Shown: positions 41,542 through 50,226, numbered from the stretch's first letter. The stretch is 64,000 bases of DNA from Bacilli bacterium (GCA_900755065.1 CAAEFC010000030.1:7835-71834), one strand, 5' to 3'. The notes: generated from the sequence alone by a model not told the origin. A program made the numbers and translations.

Positions 41542-42876
41542 ATGAAAAAGAAAAAAGCCGTTGCCGTATGCATAGGCGTCGTCGGAGGTCTTTGCCTTCT
41601 TTCGGTTCCTGTCCTCCTTATGCAAACGGAAAAAGAAGCCAGTTTCAGAAGATATCGGAAAAAGTACAGCCTCGACGAATGGAAGGCGATCGAAACGGCT
41701 TCGTTCCGTCCGTTGAATTCGATCGTCTATCCCGACGAAACCTACAAGAAAGAAGAGGTCGATGAGGCTTATATCACGGCGGTTTCTGACTTTGCTTATC
41801 GCATTTACGATCGGATTTCCGCGCAAAAAGCCAATAGTTTTTTTTCGCCTTTGGGATTATATGCCAATCTGGATTTGATTTCGTCGGTTTCCTCCGATGA
41901 AGCGGCGAAAGAAGAATTCGACCTTCTGCTCGGATTGGATGCGGACAAACGAAAAGCGAATTTTTCCAGAATGCAGCGAACCGATTGCTACGTCGAAGAG
42001 AACGGGACGATTCAGATGCATAACGGCGTTTTCTTTACCGACGATTATTCGGTCGATCCGACAGTCGTCGGGGAGTTGACTATGCGTCGCGCGGAAGCGT
42101 ATCAGATCGATTTTCAGAATGAATCGGCGCGAGAAAAGATGCTCTCCTGGGTCGACCGTCAAATGGGAGAAAAGGGGTTTATCGACGAAAAAGACCTGGA
42201 AATCGACGCGGATACGGCGATGTTGTTTTTGACGACGGTTTACTTTTCCAACCGCTGGGAGAACATGTTTTCCGCTTCAAACAGCGAGACGGACACTTTT
42301 TACGGATCGGAAAGAAACGAGCAGATCACCTATATGCGACATACGTACGCGGGCATCGTTTACGATTACGGGGATTACGTTTCCTTTTACGACGCGTATA
42401 CGAACGGTGCGAAAATTCAGTATCTGGTTCCTAAATCCGTCGAGGATTCCATCGACGAACTCGTCAAGGGCGTCGATTTTCTGAAAGAAGACGAAGAAGC
42501 GCGACTTCCGGGATGCATCATCGATCTGAGCGTGCCGAAATTTACGTCGGAAGCGCAGTTTGATTTCACGGAAACGCTGAAAGAAGAAGGATTGAACCTC
42601 GTGTTCGACCGGACGCGTCCCAGCCTGAACGGAGCCTTTACCGATGCCGATCAGGTCGTTTATTTGCAATACGTTCGTCAGAAGAGCCGCCTTTCGTTCG
42701 ACGAAGACGGAACCGAGATCAAATCGCTGACGTTTTCAAAAGGTAGTAGCAGGTCCATCAGCCCGGCGATTGAAGGCGAAACGATGAAGATTCAGTTGAA
42801 CCAGCCGTTCCTCTACGTCGTTTACGATTCCAACGACCTTCCGCTTTACATGGGAAAAGTCGATCAGCCGAATTAA
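41542..42876 (+). CDS. Membrane-anchored serpin
   Basis: A 444-residue serpin behind a transmembrane anchor (residues ~6-27). Family landmarks are NSFFSPLGLYANLDLIS, TTVYFSNRWENMF, a shutter region and the C-terminal LNQPFLYVVYDSNDLPLYMGKV. Serpins trap serine proteases by a cleaved, inserted loop. The reactive-loop hinge here reads DEDGTEIKSLTFSKGSS; the small residues usual at P12-P9 are replaced by Ile-Lys-Ser-Leu, so inhibitory action is uncertain. AAGGAG precedes the ATG. It is divergent from the beta-propeller gene. Confidence 0.9.
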   Translation: MKKKKAVAVCIGVVGGLCLLSVPVLLMQTEKEASFRRYRKKYSLDEWKAIETASFRPLNSIVYPDETYKKEEVDEAYITAVSDFAYRIYDRISAQKANSFFSPLGLYANLDLISSVSSDEAAKEEFDLLLGLDADKRKANFSRMQRTDCYVEENGTIQMHNGVFFTDDYSVDPTVVGELTMRRAEAYQIDFQNESAREKMLSWVDRQMGEKGFIDEKDLEIDADTAMLFLTTVYFSNRWENMFSASNSETDTFYGSERNEQITYMRHTYAGIVYDYGDYVSFYDAYTNGAKIQYLVPKSVEDSIDELVKGVDFLKEDEEARLPGCIIDLSVPKFTSEAQFDFTETLKEEGLNLVFDRTRPSLNGAFTDADQVVYLQYVRQKSRLSFDEDGTEIKSLTFSKGSSRSISPAIEGETMKIQLNQPFLYVVYDSNDLPLYMGKVDQPN

Positions 42877-42930
42877 GCGTTTCCCTTTCCTTTTCCGGAT
42901 GATATAATGGAAGACGGAAGAGGAAGAAGT

Positions 42931-43584
42931 ATGATCACGAGTTATAAAGAATTCATCGAATGCGAATCGCAGAAAGAATATTACCGGAAACTGAAAGAAT
43001 TCGTCGTGGAGGAATACCGGAACCATACTTGTTTTCCGCCGTATTCCAAAATTTTTCATGCGCTTTCGATCACGCCTCTGGAACGGACGAAAGTCGTCAT
43101 TCTCGGGCAGGACCCTTACCACGAGGTCAATCAGGCGCACGGCCTGGCTTTCAGCGTGCTGTGCGATCAACTTCCGCCGTCGCTCGTCAACATCTACAAG
43201 GAAATGGAAGACGATCTCGGCGTCAAAGTGCATCAGGACGGCAATCTCGATTATCTGGCCAGACAGGGCGTTCTTCTGCTCAACACTTCGCTGACCGTGC
43301 GCGAACATATCGCTAATTCGCACGCCAATCACGGCTGGGAAATCTTTACCGACAATTGCATCCGTTTGCTCAACGAACAGGACAGACCGATCGTGTTCAT
43401 TCTGTGGGGGAGAAACGCGATCTCCAAGACGCGTTTACTCGACAACCCGAAACATCTGGTTCTCACTTCGCCGCATCCGTCTCCTCTGTCGGCTTACGGC
43501 GGTTTTTTCGGATCAAAGCCGTTCTCGAAAACCAATCGTTTTCTGATCGAGCAACAGATTGAACCGATTCGCTGGACAAAATGA
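42931..43584 (+). CDS. ung: Uracil-DNA glycosylase, family 1
   Basis: A 217-residue Ung. VVILGQDPYHEVNQAHGLAFSV holds the catalytic Asp, and LVLTSPHPSPLSAYGGFFGSKPFSKTN holds the DNA-intercalating HPSPLS loop. It removes uracil from DNA in base excision repair. The ATG at 42931 follows AGAGGAAG, with TATAAT at 42903-42908 as a probable -10. Length and motifs are normal. Confidence 0.96.
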   Translation: MITSYKEFIECESQKEYYRKLKEFVVEEYRNHTCFPPYSKIFHALSITPLERTKVVILGQDPYHEVNQAHGLAFSVLCDQLPPSLVNIYKEMEDDLGVKVHQDGNLDYLARQGVLLLNTSLTVREHIANSHANHGWEIFTDNCIRLLNEQDRPIVFILWGRNAISKTRLLDNPKHLVLTSPHPSPLSAYGGFFGSKPFSKTNRFLIEQQIEPIRWTK

Positions 43585-43596
43585 AACTGCACGAAA

Positions 43597-43629
43597 AAAC
43601 GGATCGCCGTCGCGGTCCGTTTCTTTTTT
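43597..43629. terminator. Bidirectional intrinsic terminator
   Basis: AAACGGA (43597-43603) pairs with TCCGTTT (43616-43622) and is followed by T residues. It serves ung and, from the other side, the anti-sigma gene. Confidence 0.85.
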
Positions 43630-44962
43630 AATTCAGGGAGTTCTTCAATTCCGCTTTCCGATTTTCCGCTTCGGTTTTGAAACGGAGAAGATCGTCCGCG
43701 TATTGCTTTTCAAATTCATCGAAGAAAGCGTCCTTGGCCGCATTCAGGGTCGATTCGGTTTCTTTGGCTTTCTTTTCGATCATGGAAGAAATCTCTTTCG
43801 AACTCGCTTCGAGGGTTTCCAGCGAATCGACGATGCCGTTCAGGATCGTCTGTGCGGCGTCGATGGAATCGTTCGCGGTCGTTTGAAGCGAGGTCAGCGT
43901 CCCGATCGCGGCGTCTAAGGCCTGCTCTTTCAGTTCCAGTTCTTTTTTCAGAAGGGTCAGAGACGGGCTGTCCGCGTCGATTTCGGACACTTGCTTCCGG
44001 AGTTGAATGACTTCGTTCTTACTTTCGACCATCTGGCTCCGGGTTTTCTGATAATCCGACTCCGGATCGATCAGGGTGTCGTAACGAATCTGATCGAGCG
44101 AGGCGCCGGCCTCTTTCAGTTGATCGATCATCTTCGCGTAAACTTCGACGAAGGTCTGAGAAATTGCGTCGATTTCTCCGATCGCTTCCCGGAAAGATTC
44201 TTTTTCGGTAAAGGCGATCTTGTGGGCTTTCGCGCTGTTGTAGAGTTCTTCGAGTTGCTCGGAGAAGATCTCCGCCGTTTCCAGATGATAGAGGGAAATC
44301 ACGTCGAGCAATTGCACGTACGTCAGGCTCTTCGCTTTCTCGGCGCTGAGCGTCGGATCGCACCCCATCGCCCGTTTTTCCAATTCTTCGCGCGTGTACT
44401 TTTCGACTTTTTCGATCGTTTCATCGATGTCGTATCTGGCGCAGATATCCTCCAACGACGCGACGATTTTTTCCTCTAAATCCGCGACGTTCTGGTTTTC
44501 TGCGGTAACCGAGACGCTGATCTTGTTGGTGTCGACGCTTGCGCTTCCTTCAATCAGATATCCGGTTTCCGATTCGACTTTCACGATGATTTCGAGGGCT
44601 TCGTCCAGCGTCTTTCCGATAAAATCTTCGCCCTGGACGATCATCTTTCCTTCGTCGTTTCCGCCGTAGACGGAGATGACTTTATTCTTTTTATCCAAGA
44701 CCAGTTCGATGCTCGGATTGACGTCGATGCTGACCATTGCGTGGGCATCGTCGCCGCTCTTGTTTTTCGGCCAGAAGACGAATGTCAGCGCGCAGGCGGC
44801 CACGAGCGTTCCGCTTAATAAACAGATCAGCGTTTTCTTTTTCATAAACTTTTCTTCCTTTCGTTTGCTGAGATTCAGTTTCGCTGCGGTTTCTTCGTAG
44901 CAGTCCGGGAATCTCAAATGTTCTTCCATATACCTTTTGAATTGCTTTTCGGTTCTTTTCAT
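43628..44962 (-). CDS. RsgI-like transmembrane anti-sigma factor with long coiled-coil ectodomain
   Basis: A 444-residue protein: a ~39-residue cytoplasmic head, one transmembrane segment (residues ~43-63), then the RsgI-type extracytoplasmic domain VSIDVNPSIELVLDKKNKVISVYGGNDEGKMIV. In other RsgI proteins the Asn-Pro bond in this domain is a self-cleavage site that primes signal-driven proteolysis. From about residue 170 the protein is long, helical and charged, with predicted coiled coils. It is the partner of the ECF sigma gene just upstream (four-base overlap) and should hold that factor at the membrane. Confidence 0.82.
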   Translation of the reverse strand: MKRTEKQFKRYMEEHLRFPDCYEETAAKLNLSKRKEEKFMKKKTLICLLSGTLVAACALTFVFWPKNKSGDDAHAMVSIDVNPSIELVLDKKNKVISVYGGNDEGKMIVQGEDFIGKTLDEALEIIVKVESETGYLIEGSASVDTNKISVSVTAENQNVADLEEKIVASLEDICARYDIDETIEKVEKYTREELEKRAMGCDPTLSAEKAKSLTYVQLLDVISLYHLETAEIFSEQLEELYNSAKAHKIAFTEKESFREAIGEIDAISQTFVEVYAKMIDQLKEAGASLDQIRYDTLIDPESDYQKTRSQMVESKNEVIQLRKQVSEIDADSPSLTLLKKELELKEQALDAAIGTLTSLQTTANDSIDAAQTILNGIVDSLETLEASSKEISSMIEKKAKETESTLNAAKDAFFDEFEKQYADDLLRFKTEAENRKAELKNSLN

Positions 44963-45477
44963 AACTGACCTCCGTCGAAATGTTTTTTGAGTTGCCGAAT
45001 CGCTTTGTAGTAGCGCCCCTGCACCGTGTTGAGGCTCAGGTTCATTTCATCGGCGATTTCTTTGAAATTGTAAGAGAACAGGATTTTCAAAGTGACGATT
45101 TCCGCGTCTTCCGGGGAAAGGGTCCGTTCGATCGTCAGAATAGTGTCGACATCGTCGGCGGGACTTCGGCTGACCAATCGGTTTTCGCTTTCCTCATCGA
45201 GATAGATTTGCCTCTTGTTTTTTTGTATGGCGTTGAGCGACTTGTTTTTGGCGATCGAGGTCAGATACGACTTCAAGGTTCCGCTTTCGTTGTATTCTTT
45301 GATGTGTTCCATCAAGGAGAGAAAAGTCTCCTGCATGATGTCTTTGGCTAGTTCTTCGTCCTTGACGATCCGAAAAGAGATGTAATAGATCAGACGGTAG
45401 TATTCCTGATAGACGATTTCAAAAGCATATTCCTGACGGTTTTTCAGATCCGTCAAAACTTTTTGACTGATTTTCAT
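44959..45477 (-). CDS. ECF-type RNA polymerase sigma factor
   Basis: A 172-residue ECF sigma. Region 2 is AFEIVYQEYYRLIYYISFRIVKDEELAKDIMQETFLSLMEHI and region 4 is LSPEDAEIVTLKILFSYNFKEIADEMNLSLNTVQGRYYKAIRQLKKHF. The ATG at 45477 with GAGGTG upstream was chosen over an earlier in-frame start. It is co-transcribed with the RsgI-like anti-sigma, so the pair is a cell-envelope signalling unit. The regulon is unknown. Confidence 0.92.
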   Translation of the reverse strand: MKISQKVLTDLKNRQEYAFEIVYQEYYRLIYYISFRIVKDEELAKDIMQETFLSLMEHIKEYNESGTLKSYLTSIAKNKSLNAIQKNKRQIYLDEESENRLVSRSPADDVDTILTIERTLSPEDAEIVTLKILFSYNFKEIADEMNLSLNTVQGRYYKAIRQLKKHFDGGQL

Positions 45478-45617
45478 GGGTGCACCTCGGGAAGGCCTTG
45501 TTTCGACCTCCTCACCCAATATAACAGACGAACGGCGAAAATTATTTTAAAAACAATAATTTTTTTGATATTCGATTCAACTTCTAATTTTTTTCGCCGT
45601 TTGATACAATAAAGCGT

Positions 45618-46583
45618 ATGAAAAAGATCAGAAGCCTGTTGAAAATGACCTATGAAGAACGAATGGTGCTGACGACGATCCTCTCGTTGTCCGGCGGCGT
45701 GATTCTCGCCGTGGGTAAAATCGTCGCCGGATTGTTCTCGGATCTCATTCTCTTCGCTCTGGGCGTTTTCAACCTGCTTCTGCTTCTGGCCAAATTGCAA
45801 TGCCTGATCGGAATCAAAAAAGGAGAGAACAATTTTTACGCGCGGAATCTTTCGGTTGCCGTCCTGCTTTTCATCGCCGGCGTCGTTTATATCGCTTACG
45901 TCGTTTCCGATTTGATTCTCGCGTATCCGGACAAGGTGTACACGCGTTTTACCTCCATCGCGATTACGGCGATTGCCTTTTTGGAAATGGGATTGGCGAT
46001 CCGCGGCCTGGTGAAAACCAAGTATCGGGGACATTATTACCGGGATATCAAGATCATCAGCCTGATTTCCGCGATGACGGCGATGATGACCGCGCAGATC
46101 GCCTTGCTCTCCTTTTCTTCCGAAGAGGATATGTCGGTCTACAACAGTTACGTCGGCATCGCCGTCGGGGTAATCACGCTTCTGTTAGCGATTTACGTGT
46201 ACTTCGCGCCGGAAATATCTCTCTCCGATCGGAGTCATCAGGTTTTTCGTCCCCGAAACGCGAACGTGCCTTTTCTTCCCGACGGAGAGATCCTCTTGGT
46301 TTCGAGTCGGATCTACGGCGATTACGTGTTTCGTTTCGAGCGGAAAGACAGCCTACTGGAAGGCGATATCGTCAGGAAACCCGGTCTTCTCAGAAGAATG
46401 CCTCTGGGGGCGAAAATCGTCTGCGCCGTTCTTTCCGAAATTTTGATTTTCGTCTGGCTGATCGGCTATTTCATTACCTTTTTCCGCACGCTCAACCTCC
46501 CTCTGAAACTGCAAAAGCGAATGGAAGAAAGCGGATTTGAAAAAATCGAAGAATCGGAAAAAGAAGCCTTGACAAAGGGCTAA
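45618..46583 (+). CDS. Polytopic membrane protein, function unknown
   Basis: A 321-residue protein with about six transmembrane segments in residues 15-205, a soluble stretch (residues ~205-265) and a final hydrophobic segment at ~270-290. TACAAT just upstream may be its -10. It is divergent from the ECF sigma operon, so it could be a target of it. I do not recognise a family. The stop codon begins a palindrome at 46581-46601. Confidence 0.7.
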   Translation: MKKIRSLLKMTYEERMVLTTILSLSGGVILAVGKIVAGLFSDLILFALGVFNLLLLLAKLQCLIGIKKGENNFYARNLSVAVLLFIAGVVYIAYVVSDLILAYPDKVYTRFTSIAITAIAFLEMGLAIRGLVKTKYRGHYYRDIKIISLISAMTAMMTAQIALLSFSSEEDMSVYNSYVGIAVGVITLLLAIYVYFAPEISLSDRSHQVFRPRNANVPFLPDGEILLVSSRIYGDYVFRFERKDSLLEGDIVRKPGLLRRMPLGAKIVCAVLSEILIFVWLIGYFITFFRTLNLPLKLQKRMEESGFEKIEESEKEALTKG

Positions 46584-46601
46584 CGGTTCGCTGAACCGTT
46601 A
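46581..46601. promoter_or_regulatory. Perfect 9-bp palindrome before the DUF2589 operon
   Basis: TAACGGTTC (46581-46589) and GAACCGTTA (46593-46601) enclose GCT. No T-run follows, so this may be an operator for the next operon and not a simple terminator. A weaker hairpin (CCC-GAAA-GGG) comes directly after it. Confidence 0.45.
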
Positions 46602-46648
46602 ACCCGAAAGGGCTTCGGATATGCTATCGTGATCATGGAGGTGATACG

Positions 46649-47134
46649 ATGGCGGAAGAAAGTTTTGACGGTCTGATCAATGCGATTCAGAACGCGTTTA
46701 TTCGCGTGAACCAAATGGCGGAAAGTCAGCATCTCGATCTGATCAGCCAGTATTTCGACGAAAAGAATCAACCGATCTGCGTCGAATTTGTTTATCCTTA
46801 CGTCGATGCGACGGGAGAGTCCGCGGAAAAGAAAATCCGGATACCGAAACTGTGCTTAGTGCCGATTTCTTCTTTGAAACTGAGCGAAATCAGCGTGGAT
46901 TTCAAGGTTCGTCTGGCCGGAAAGGTGTCTTTGAAAACGGGAGAAAGCGAAATTCCGAAACAGGTCGACCGTCTGCTGAAAAGCGATCGGGAGCGATCGT
47001 TTCTGGGCTATATCCCGTCGGGCAGAAGAAATCACGAGGAAAGTTATGCGAACATCGTCCTGAAATTTCAATCGGAAGATCCGCCGGAAGGATTGATGCG
47101 CATTCAGGACGAGTTAATCAGGGTTACCGCATAA
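46649..47134 (+). CDS. DUF2589-like protein 1
   Basis: A 161-residue protein. The segment KKIRIPKLCLVPISSLKLSEISVDFKVRL matches the DUF2589 core (vPLLtIvPIPxxxIdxvxVdFxxxi). The N-terminal helix FDGLINAIQNAFIRVNQMAESQHLDLISQYF takes the place of the usual IGGPLxAxxxAQ helix. No signal peptide or membrane segment. GGAGG precedes the ATG. It heads a four-gene operon with a second DUF2589 protein. The function of this family is not known to me. Confidence 0.72.
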   Translation: MAEESFDGLINAIQNAFIRVNQMAESQHLDLISQYFDEKNQPICVEFVYPYVDATGESAEKKIRIPKLCLVPISSLKLSEISVDFKVRLAGKVSLKTGESEIPKQVDRLLKSDRERSFLGYIPSGRRNHEESYANIVLKFQSEDPPEGLMRIQDELIRVTA

Positions 47135-47146
47135 AGGAGGAAGAAT

Positions 47147-47728
47147 ATGGCAACGGAAATACAGAATCAGTTTACCGGTCTGGACATGGCCGCGTTGATC
47201 GGAGGACCTTTGAAAGCGGTCTGTTCCGCGCAGGCGATGCTTGCGGTTTCGACAGCAGATTTCATCACCGATGTGTGCATGGAAAAGGATTCCGAAGGCA
47301 AACCGACATCGCTTTCGACGGCGAATTTCGCTTTCGACCGCGTCGTTACGAATTCGGAAACAGGGGCGATTTCGACGGAAAAAGTCAATATGAGCATTCC
47401 GATTCTTTCCATCGTCAATGTGCCGAATCTGGAAATCGACGATGTGAAAATCGTTTTCGACATGGAAGTGAAAGAAACCACGTCGCATGAAGAAAAGAAA
47501 GATAAAGAGGGAAAACTCGACGCCGACGCGCATTTGAAAATCGGGCCGTTCAACATGAACGTGAAAGTGTCGGGTTCGGTCTCCTGCCACGAAGCCAACA
47601 CGCGAAGCACCGACAATTCGGCGAAGTACCACGTCGAAGTGCACGCGAGCAACGGCCCTTTGCCGGAAGGCCTTTCCCGCGTACTGGACATTCTGGCGGG
47701 TTCGATCGCCCCGATCGGCGGCAAGTAG
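47147..47728 (+). CDS. DUF2589-like protein 2
   Basis: A 193-residue protein with the full DUF2589 pattern: MAALIGGPLKAVCSAQAMLAVSTADFI at the N-terminus and VNMSIPILSIVNVPNLEIDDVKIVFDMEVKE in the core, followed by beta-rich repeats (FNMNVKVSGSVSCHEANTRS). Cytosolic by sequence. AAAGGAGGA precedes the ATG, 12 bases after the first paralogue. The two paralogues probably interact or co-assemble; this is inference. Confidence 0.8.
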   Translation: MATEIQNQFTGLDMAALIGGPLKAVCSAQAMLAVSTADFITDVCMEKDSEGKPTSLSTANFAFDRVVTNSETGAISTEKVNMSIPILSIVNVPNLEIDDVKIVFDMEVKETTSHEEKKDKEGKLDADAHLKIGPFNMNVKVSGSVSCHEANTRSTDNSAKYHVEVHASNGPLPEGLSRVLDILAGSIAPIGGK

Positions 47729-47730
47729 CG

Positions 47731-47997
47731 GTGCGCGAGGAAAAAAACGTCTTTTCCTATCCGGAAATCGTCTACGTCCGAAGAGTCGTCGTCGGAAACA
47801 GCCGTCCCGACAAATGGCTGAGCGAGGCGGAGATCGCAAAGCAACAGGAGGAAGTGAACCGTCTTCTGAATGAATTTCCCCGGGGACGGATCATCGGTCT
47901 TGAAAAAAACGTGTATTTGCTGAATTGGGGAGAGCATCAGGCGATCGTTCAGTATTTGGTTTACATCGGATTTACCAAAAGAATCGGAAAGGAGTAA
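47731..47997 (+). CDS. Small protein of the DUF2589 operon, unknown
   Basis: An 88-residue protein starting at GTG two bases after the preceding stop, so translation is probably coupled; no separate ribosome site is seen. The sequence (PEIVYVRRVVVGNSRPDKWLSEAEIAKQQEEVNRLLNEFPRGRIIG ... EHQAIVQYLVYIGFTKR) is globular with a mid-protein helix. No family recognised. Confidence 0.7.
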   Translation: MREEKNVFSYPEIVYVRRVVVGNSRPDKWLSEAEIAKQQEEVNRLLNEFPRGRIIGLEKNVYLLNWGEHQAIVQYLVYIGFTKRIGKE

Positions 47998-48000
47998 AAA

Positions 48001-49002
48001 ATGCATTTTGTAACGGTTTATTTCGACGGCGAAGGTCCGAATCGGGAAGACAGGTATTCGATTCTTCTGCCCTGCGTGTGGAAAGAAAGCGGTCTGTCCG
48101 ATACGATTTTCCGGAAACTGATGAATAATTACGGCGAAAGTTGTTTCGATATCGACGAAGTTTTCGATGAGATCGAAGGCGATCCGTCGGAAAACCTCAT
48201 CGTTTTGCTGGAAGAAGACGATCTGGAAAGGGTCAAATCGAAGATTCTCCGCTTTATCCTGAACATGGAGTTTCTTTTGGAATGGCTCTTCTGCTCAGAT
48301 GAATTGGACGAAATCGTCGCGTTCGCCACGAACGGCGAATGCACGTCCTATTCGGAATACAAATTGGAGAAGAAGGAAGCCTCGACGGCGGATTTTTACA
48401 TCGGGAACATCGGAGGGCGGTTTGTCTATCGGTATCGGAATACACTTCGTTTCGATCTCTGTTATCCGTTCTACGACGGAGGAAAACGGCCGTTGAATCC
48501 AACCGCATTCAATCAGGCGTGCCTGGCGATTCTTCAAGAAGAAGATGTGGCGGACGTCCCGCATTCGGTTTCTGCGTTTCTGAACTGGTTCACCGAAAAC
48601 TGCATGGAATTTGAAGACTGGTTCGACGCGATCGGCGAAGACGAATTCGATGGTTACTGGAACAACGCGAAAGACCGACGCGTCATCGAACTTCTGCGCC
48701 GTTTTCCGAGAGGAAATCACGAATGGCTGATGGTTTCCCGAACCGATCGGTTCAAGAAAATGGGCGTTTCCGCGAAGATGCTCGACGATCTGGTGACGCC
48801 GACCAAAGACCTGCTTTTCAAATCGGGCGGAAGACACGGAGGAAAGCGAAGCGGAACTTTCCACCTCGCCCTGAAAAATCGGATCGATGGCGCCGGAGAT
48901 TGCGACGGGTTGTTTGCCAGACTGAAAGCCTTGATCGCGGAATGGGTCGAAAGCAAAGATGAAACGAAAAAACTGACGGACCTGATCGACCATTATCGGT
49001 AA
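48001..49002 (+). CDS. Large protein of the DUF2589 operon, unknown
   Basis: A 333-residue acidic cytosolic protein (MHFVTVYFDGEGPNREDRYSI ... LIDHYR) rich in Asp, Glu, Phe and Trp. No catalytic motif or membrane segment is evident. It begins three bases after the small gene, with AAAGGAG before the ATG, and closes the four-gene unit. No family recognised; it could be a recognition or scaffold subunit of the DUF2589 proteins. Confidence 0.75.
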   Translation: MHFVTVYFDGEGPNREDRYSILLPCVWKESGLSDTIFRKLMNNYGESCFDIDEVFDEIEGDPSENLIVLLEEDDLERVKSKILRFILNMEFLLEWLFCSDELDEIVAFATNGECTSYSEYKLEKKEASTADFYIGNIGGRFVYRYRNTLRFDLCYPFYDGGKRPLNPTAFNQACLAILQEEDVADVPHSVSAFLNWFTENCMEFEDWFDAIGEDEFDGYWNNAKDRRVIELLRRFPRGNHEWLMVSRTDRFKKMGVSAKMLDDLVTPTKDLLFKSGGRHGGKRSGTFHLALKNRIDGAGDCDGLFARLKALIAEWVESKDETKKLTDLIDHYR

Positions 49003-49089
49003 GCGCGAAAGAAAGCAAGCCCTTGTATTTTTGGTGGATTGCAGGGAAAAGGCGCGGTATAATGAAAGCGGAAAGTCGAGGAAATCAAA

Positions 49090-49647
49090 ATGAGAAAGAA
49101 TCTGGGCGCGAAAACTTACCTTTATCCTCTTCCGGTTCTGATTATCGGAACGTATGACGAAGAAGGAAATCCCGATGCGATGAATGCCGCGTGGGGCGGA
49201 ATCAGCGATTACAATCAAATCGTCCTTTCTCTGGCGTCCGAGCATAAGACGACGAAGAACATCCGGTCGAAAAAGGCCTTCACGGTCAGTTTCGGTACGG
49301 AAGAACATCTGATCGGTGAAGATTATGTCGGCATCGTCTCCGGGAACGAAGTCAAGGATAAGTTCGTCAAAGCGGGATTTCACGTTCTTGCGAGCGAATT
49401 CGTCGACGCGCCTTTGATTGCCGAATTGCCGATGGCTTTGGAATGCCGTCTGATAAAAGAGAGCGAAGACGGCCTGTTTTTCGGCGAAATCGTCAACGTC
49501 AGCGTCGACGCATCTTTCATCGACGAAAACGGAAAAATCGACCCGTCGAAGATGGGATTCGTCTCTTACGATCCGGTCAATCACGACTATCTCCGCGTCG
49601 GAGGAGTCGCCGGGAAAGCCTTCTTTGAAGGAAAAAAGCGAAAGTAA
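49090..49647 (+). CDS. Flavin reductase-like FMN-binding protein
   Basis: A 185-residue protein of the flavoredoxin/flavin reductase family: YPLPVLIIGTYDEEGNPDAMNAAWGGISD, a LASEHKTTKNI segment and FTVSFGTEEHLIGEDYVGIVSG. These bind FMN and take part in small electron-transfer reactions. The ATG at 49090 follows GAGGAAATCAAA. It is a single-gene unit converging on the tetR gene with only two bases between them. Electron donor and substrate unknown. Confidence 0.88.
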   Translation: MRKNLGAKTYLYPLPVLIIGTYDEEGNPDAMNAAWGGISDYNQIVLSLASEHKTTKNIRSKKAFTVSFGTEEHLIGEDYVGIVSGNEVKDKFVKAGFHVLASEFVDAPLIAELPMALECRLIKESEDGLFFGEIVNVSVDASFIDENGKIDPSKMGFVSYDPVNHDYLRVGGVAGKAFFEGKKRK

Positions 49648-49648
49648 A

Positions 49649-50173
49649 TCAGATCGTCTGCCGGATATAGGAAATGAAGTTGTCGATGATTTCGCATTCG
49701 TCCATCGCGCAATCGTCGAGAATCCACGATTTGAACACGCCGCTGGCGCCGTTGAGAATGAACGAAAAATAATACTTCGTAAACGTCGATTTTTTGGAAT
49801 CGCCCAGCGAAGCGATCATCAGTTTGTCGATTTTGTTTTTGAATTTGTTCTCGAAATGATCGTCGGTTTTTAAGAGAAGAAGTTTGAAGACGGCGCAGTT
49901 TTTCTTAATAAAGCGGGCGATTTCCGTGCATTTTTCTTTGATGTTGTCGGCGTGAAAACCCAGACAGATGCGAAAGATCGGTTCGATCTGCTCTTCCTCG
50001 ATCTGATCGATCAGATCGTTGATGTCGGCAAAATGAAGATAGAACGTCGAACGGCTGACGTTGGCTTTGTTGCAGATATCGATGACTTTGATCTCGCTGA
50101 TCTTCTTGGTTCTGATCAGGGAAATCAGCGCTTTTTTGATCGAAGAAACGGTTTTGATCGGCCGACGGTCCAT
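49649..50173 (-). CDS. TetR-family transcriptional repressor
   Basis: A 174-residue TetR-type regulator. The helix-turn-helix is SEIKVIDICNKANVSRSTFYLHFADINDLIDQI. The rest is a helical ligand domain with no known signature. The ATG at 50173 has AGAGGTG upstream. It is divergent from an ABC exporter, and an inverted repeat covers its promoter, so it likely represses itself and the exporter. The ligand is unknown. Confidence 0.9.
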   Translation of the reverse strand: MDRRPIKTVSSIKKALISLIRTKKISEIKVIDICNKANVSRSTFYLHFADINDLIDQIEEEQIEPIFRICLGFHADNIKEKCTEIARFIKKNCAVFKLLLLKTDDHFENKFKNKIDKLMIASLGDSKKSTFTKYYFSFILNGASGVFKSWILDDCAMDECEIIDNFISYIRQTI

Positions 50174-50193
50174 AGAAAACACCTCTTGCACAT

Positions 50194-50226
50194 ATTATAA
50201 ACATTTGTCCATTAAAAGACAAGTGT
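50194..50226 (-). promoter_or_regulatory. TetR gene promoter with overlapping inverted-repeat operator
   Basis: On the minus strand TTGTCT (complement of 50217-50222), a 17-base spacer and TATAAT (complement of 50194-50199) form a strong promoter. ACATTTGTC (50201-50209) and GACAAGTGT (50218-50226), an inverted repeat with one mismatch, cover the spacer and -35. Binding there would block transcription. Confidence 0.7.
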
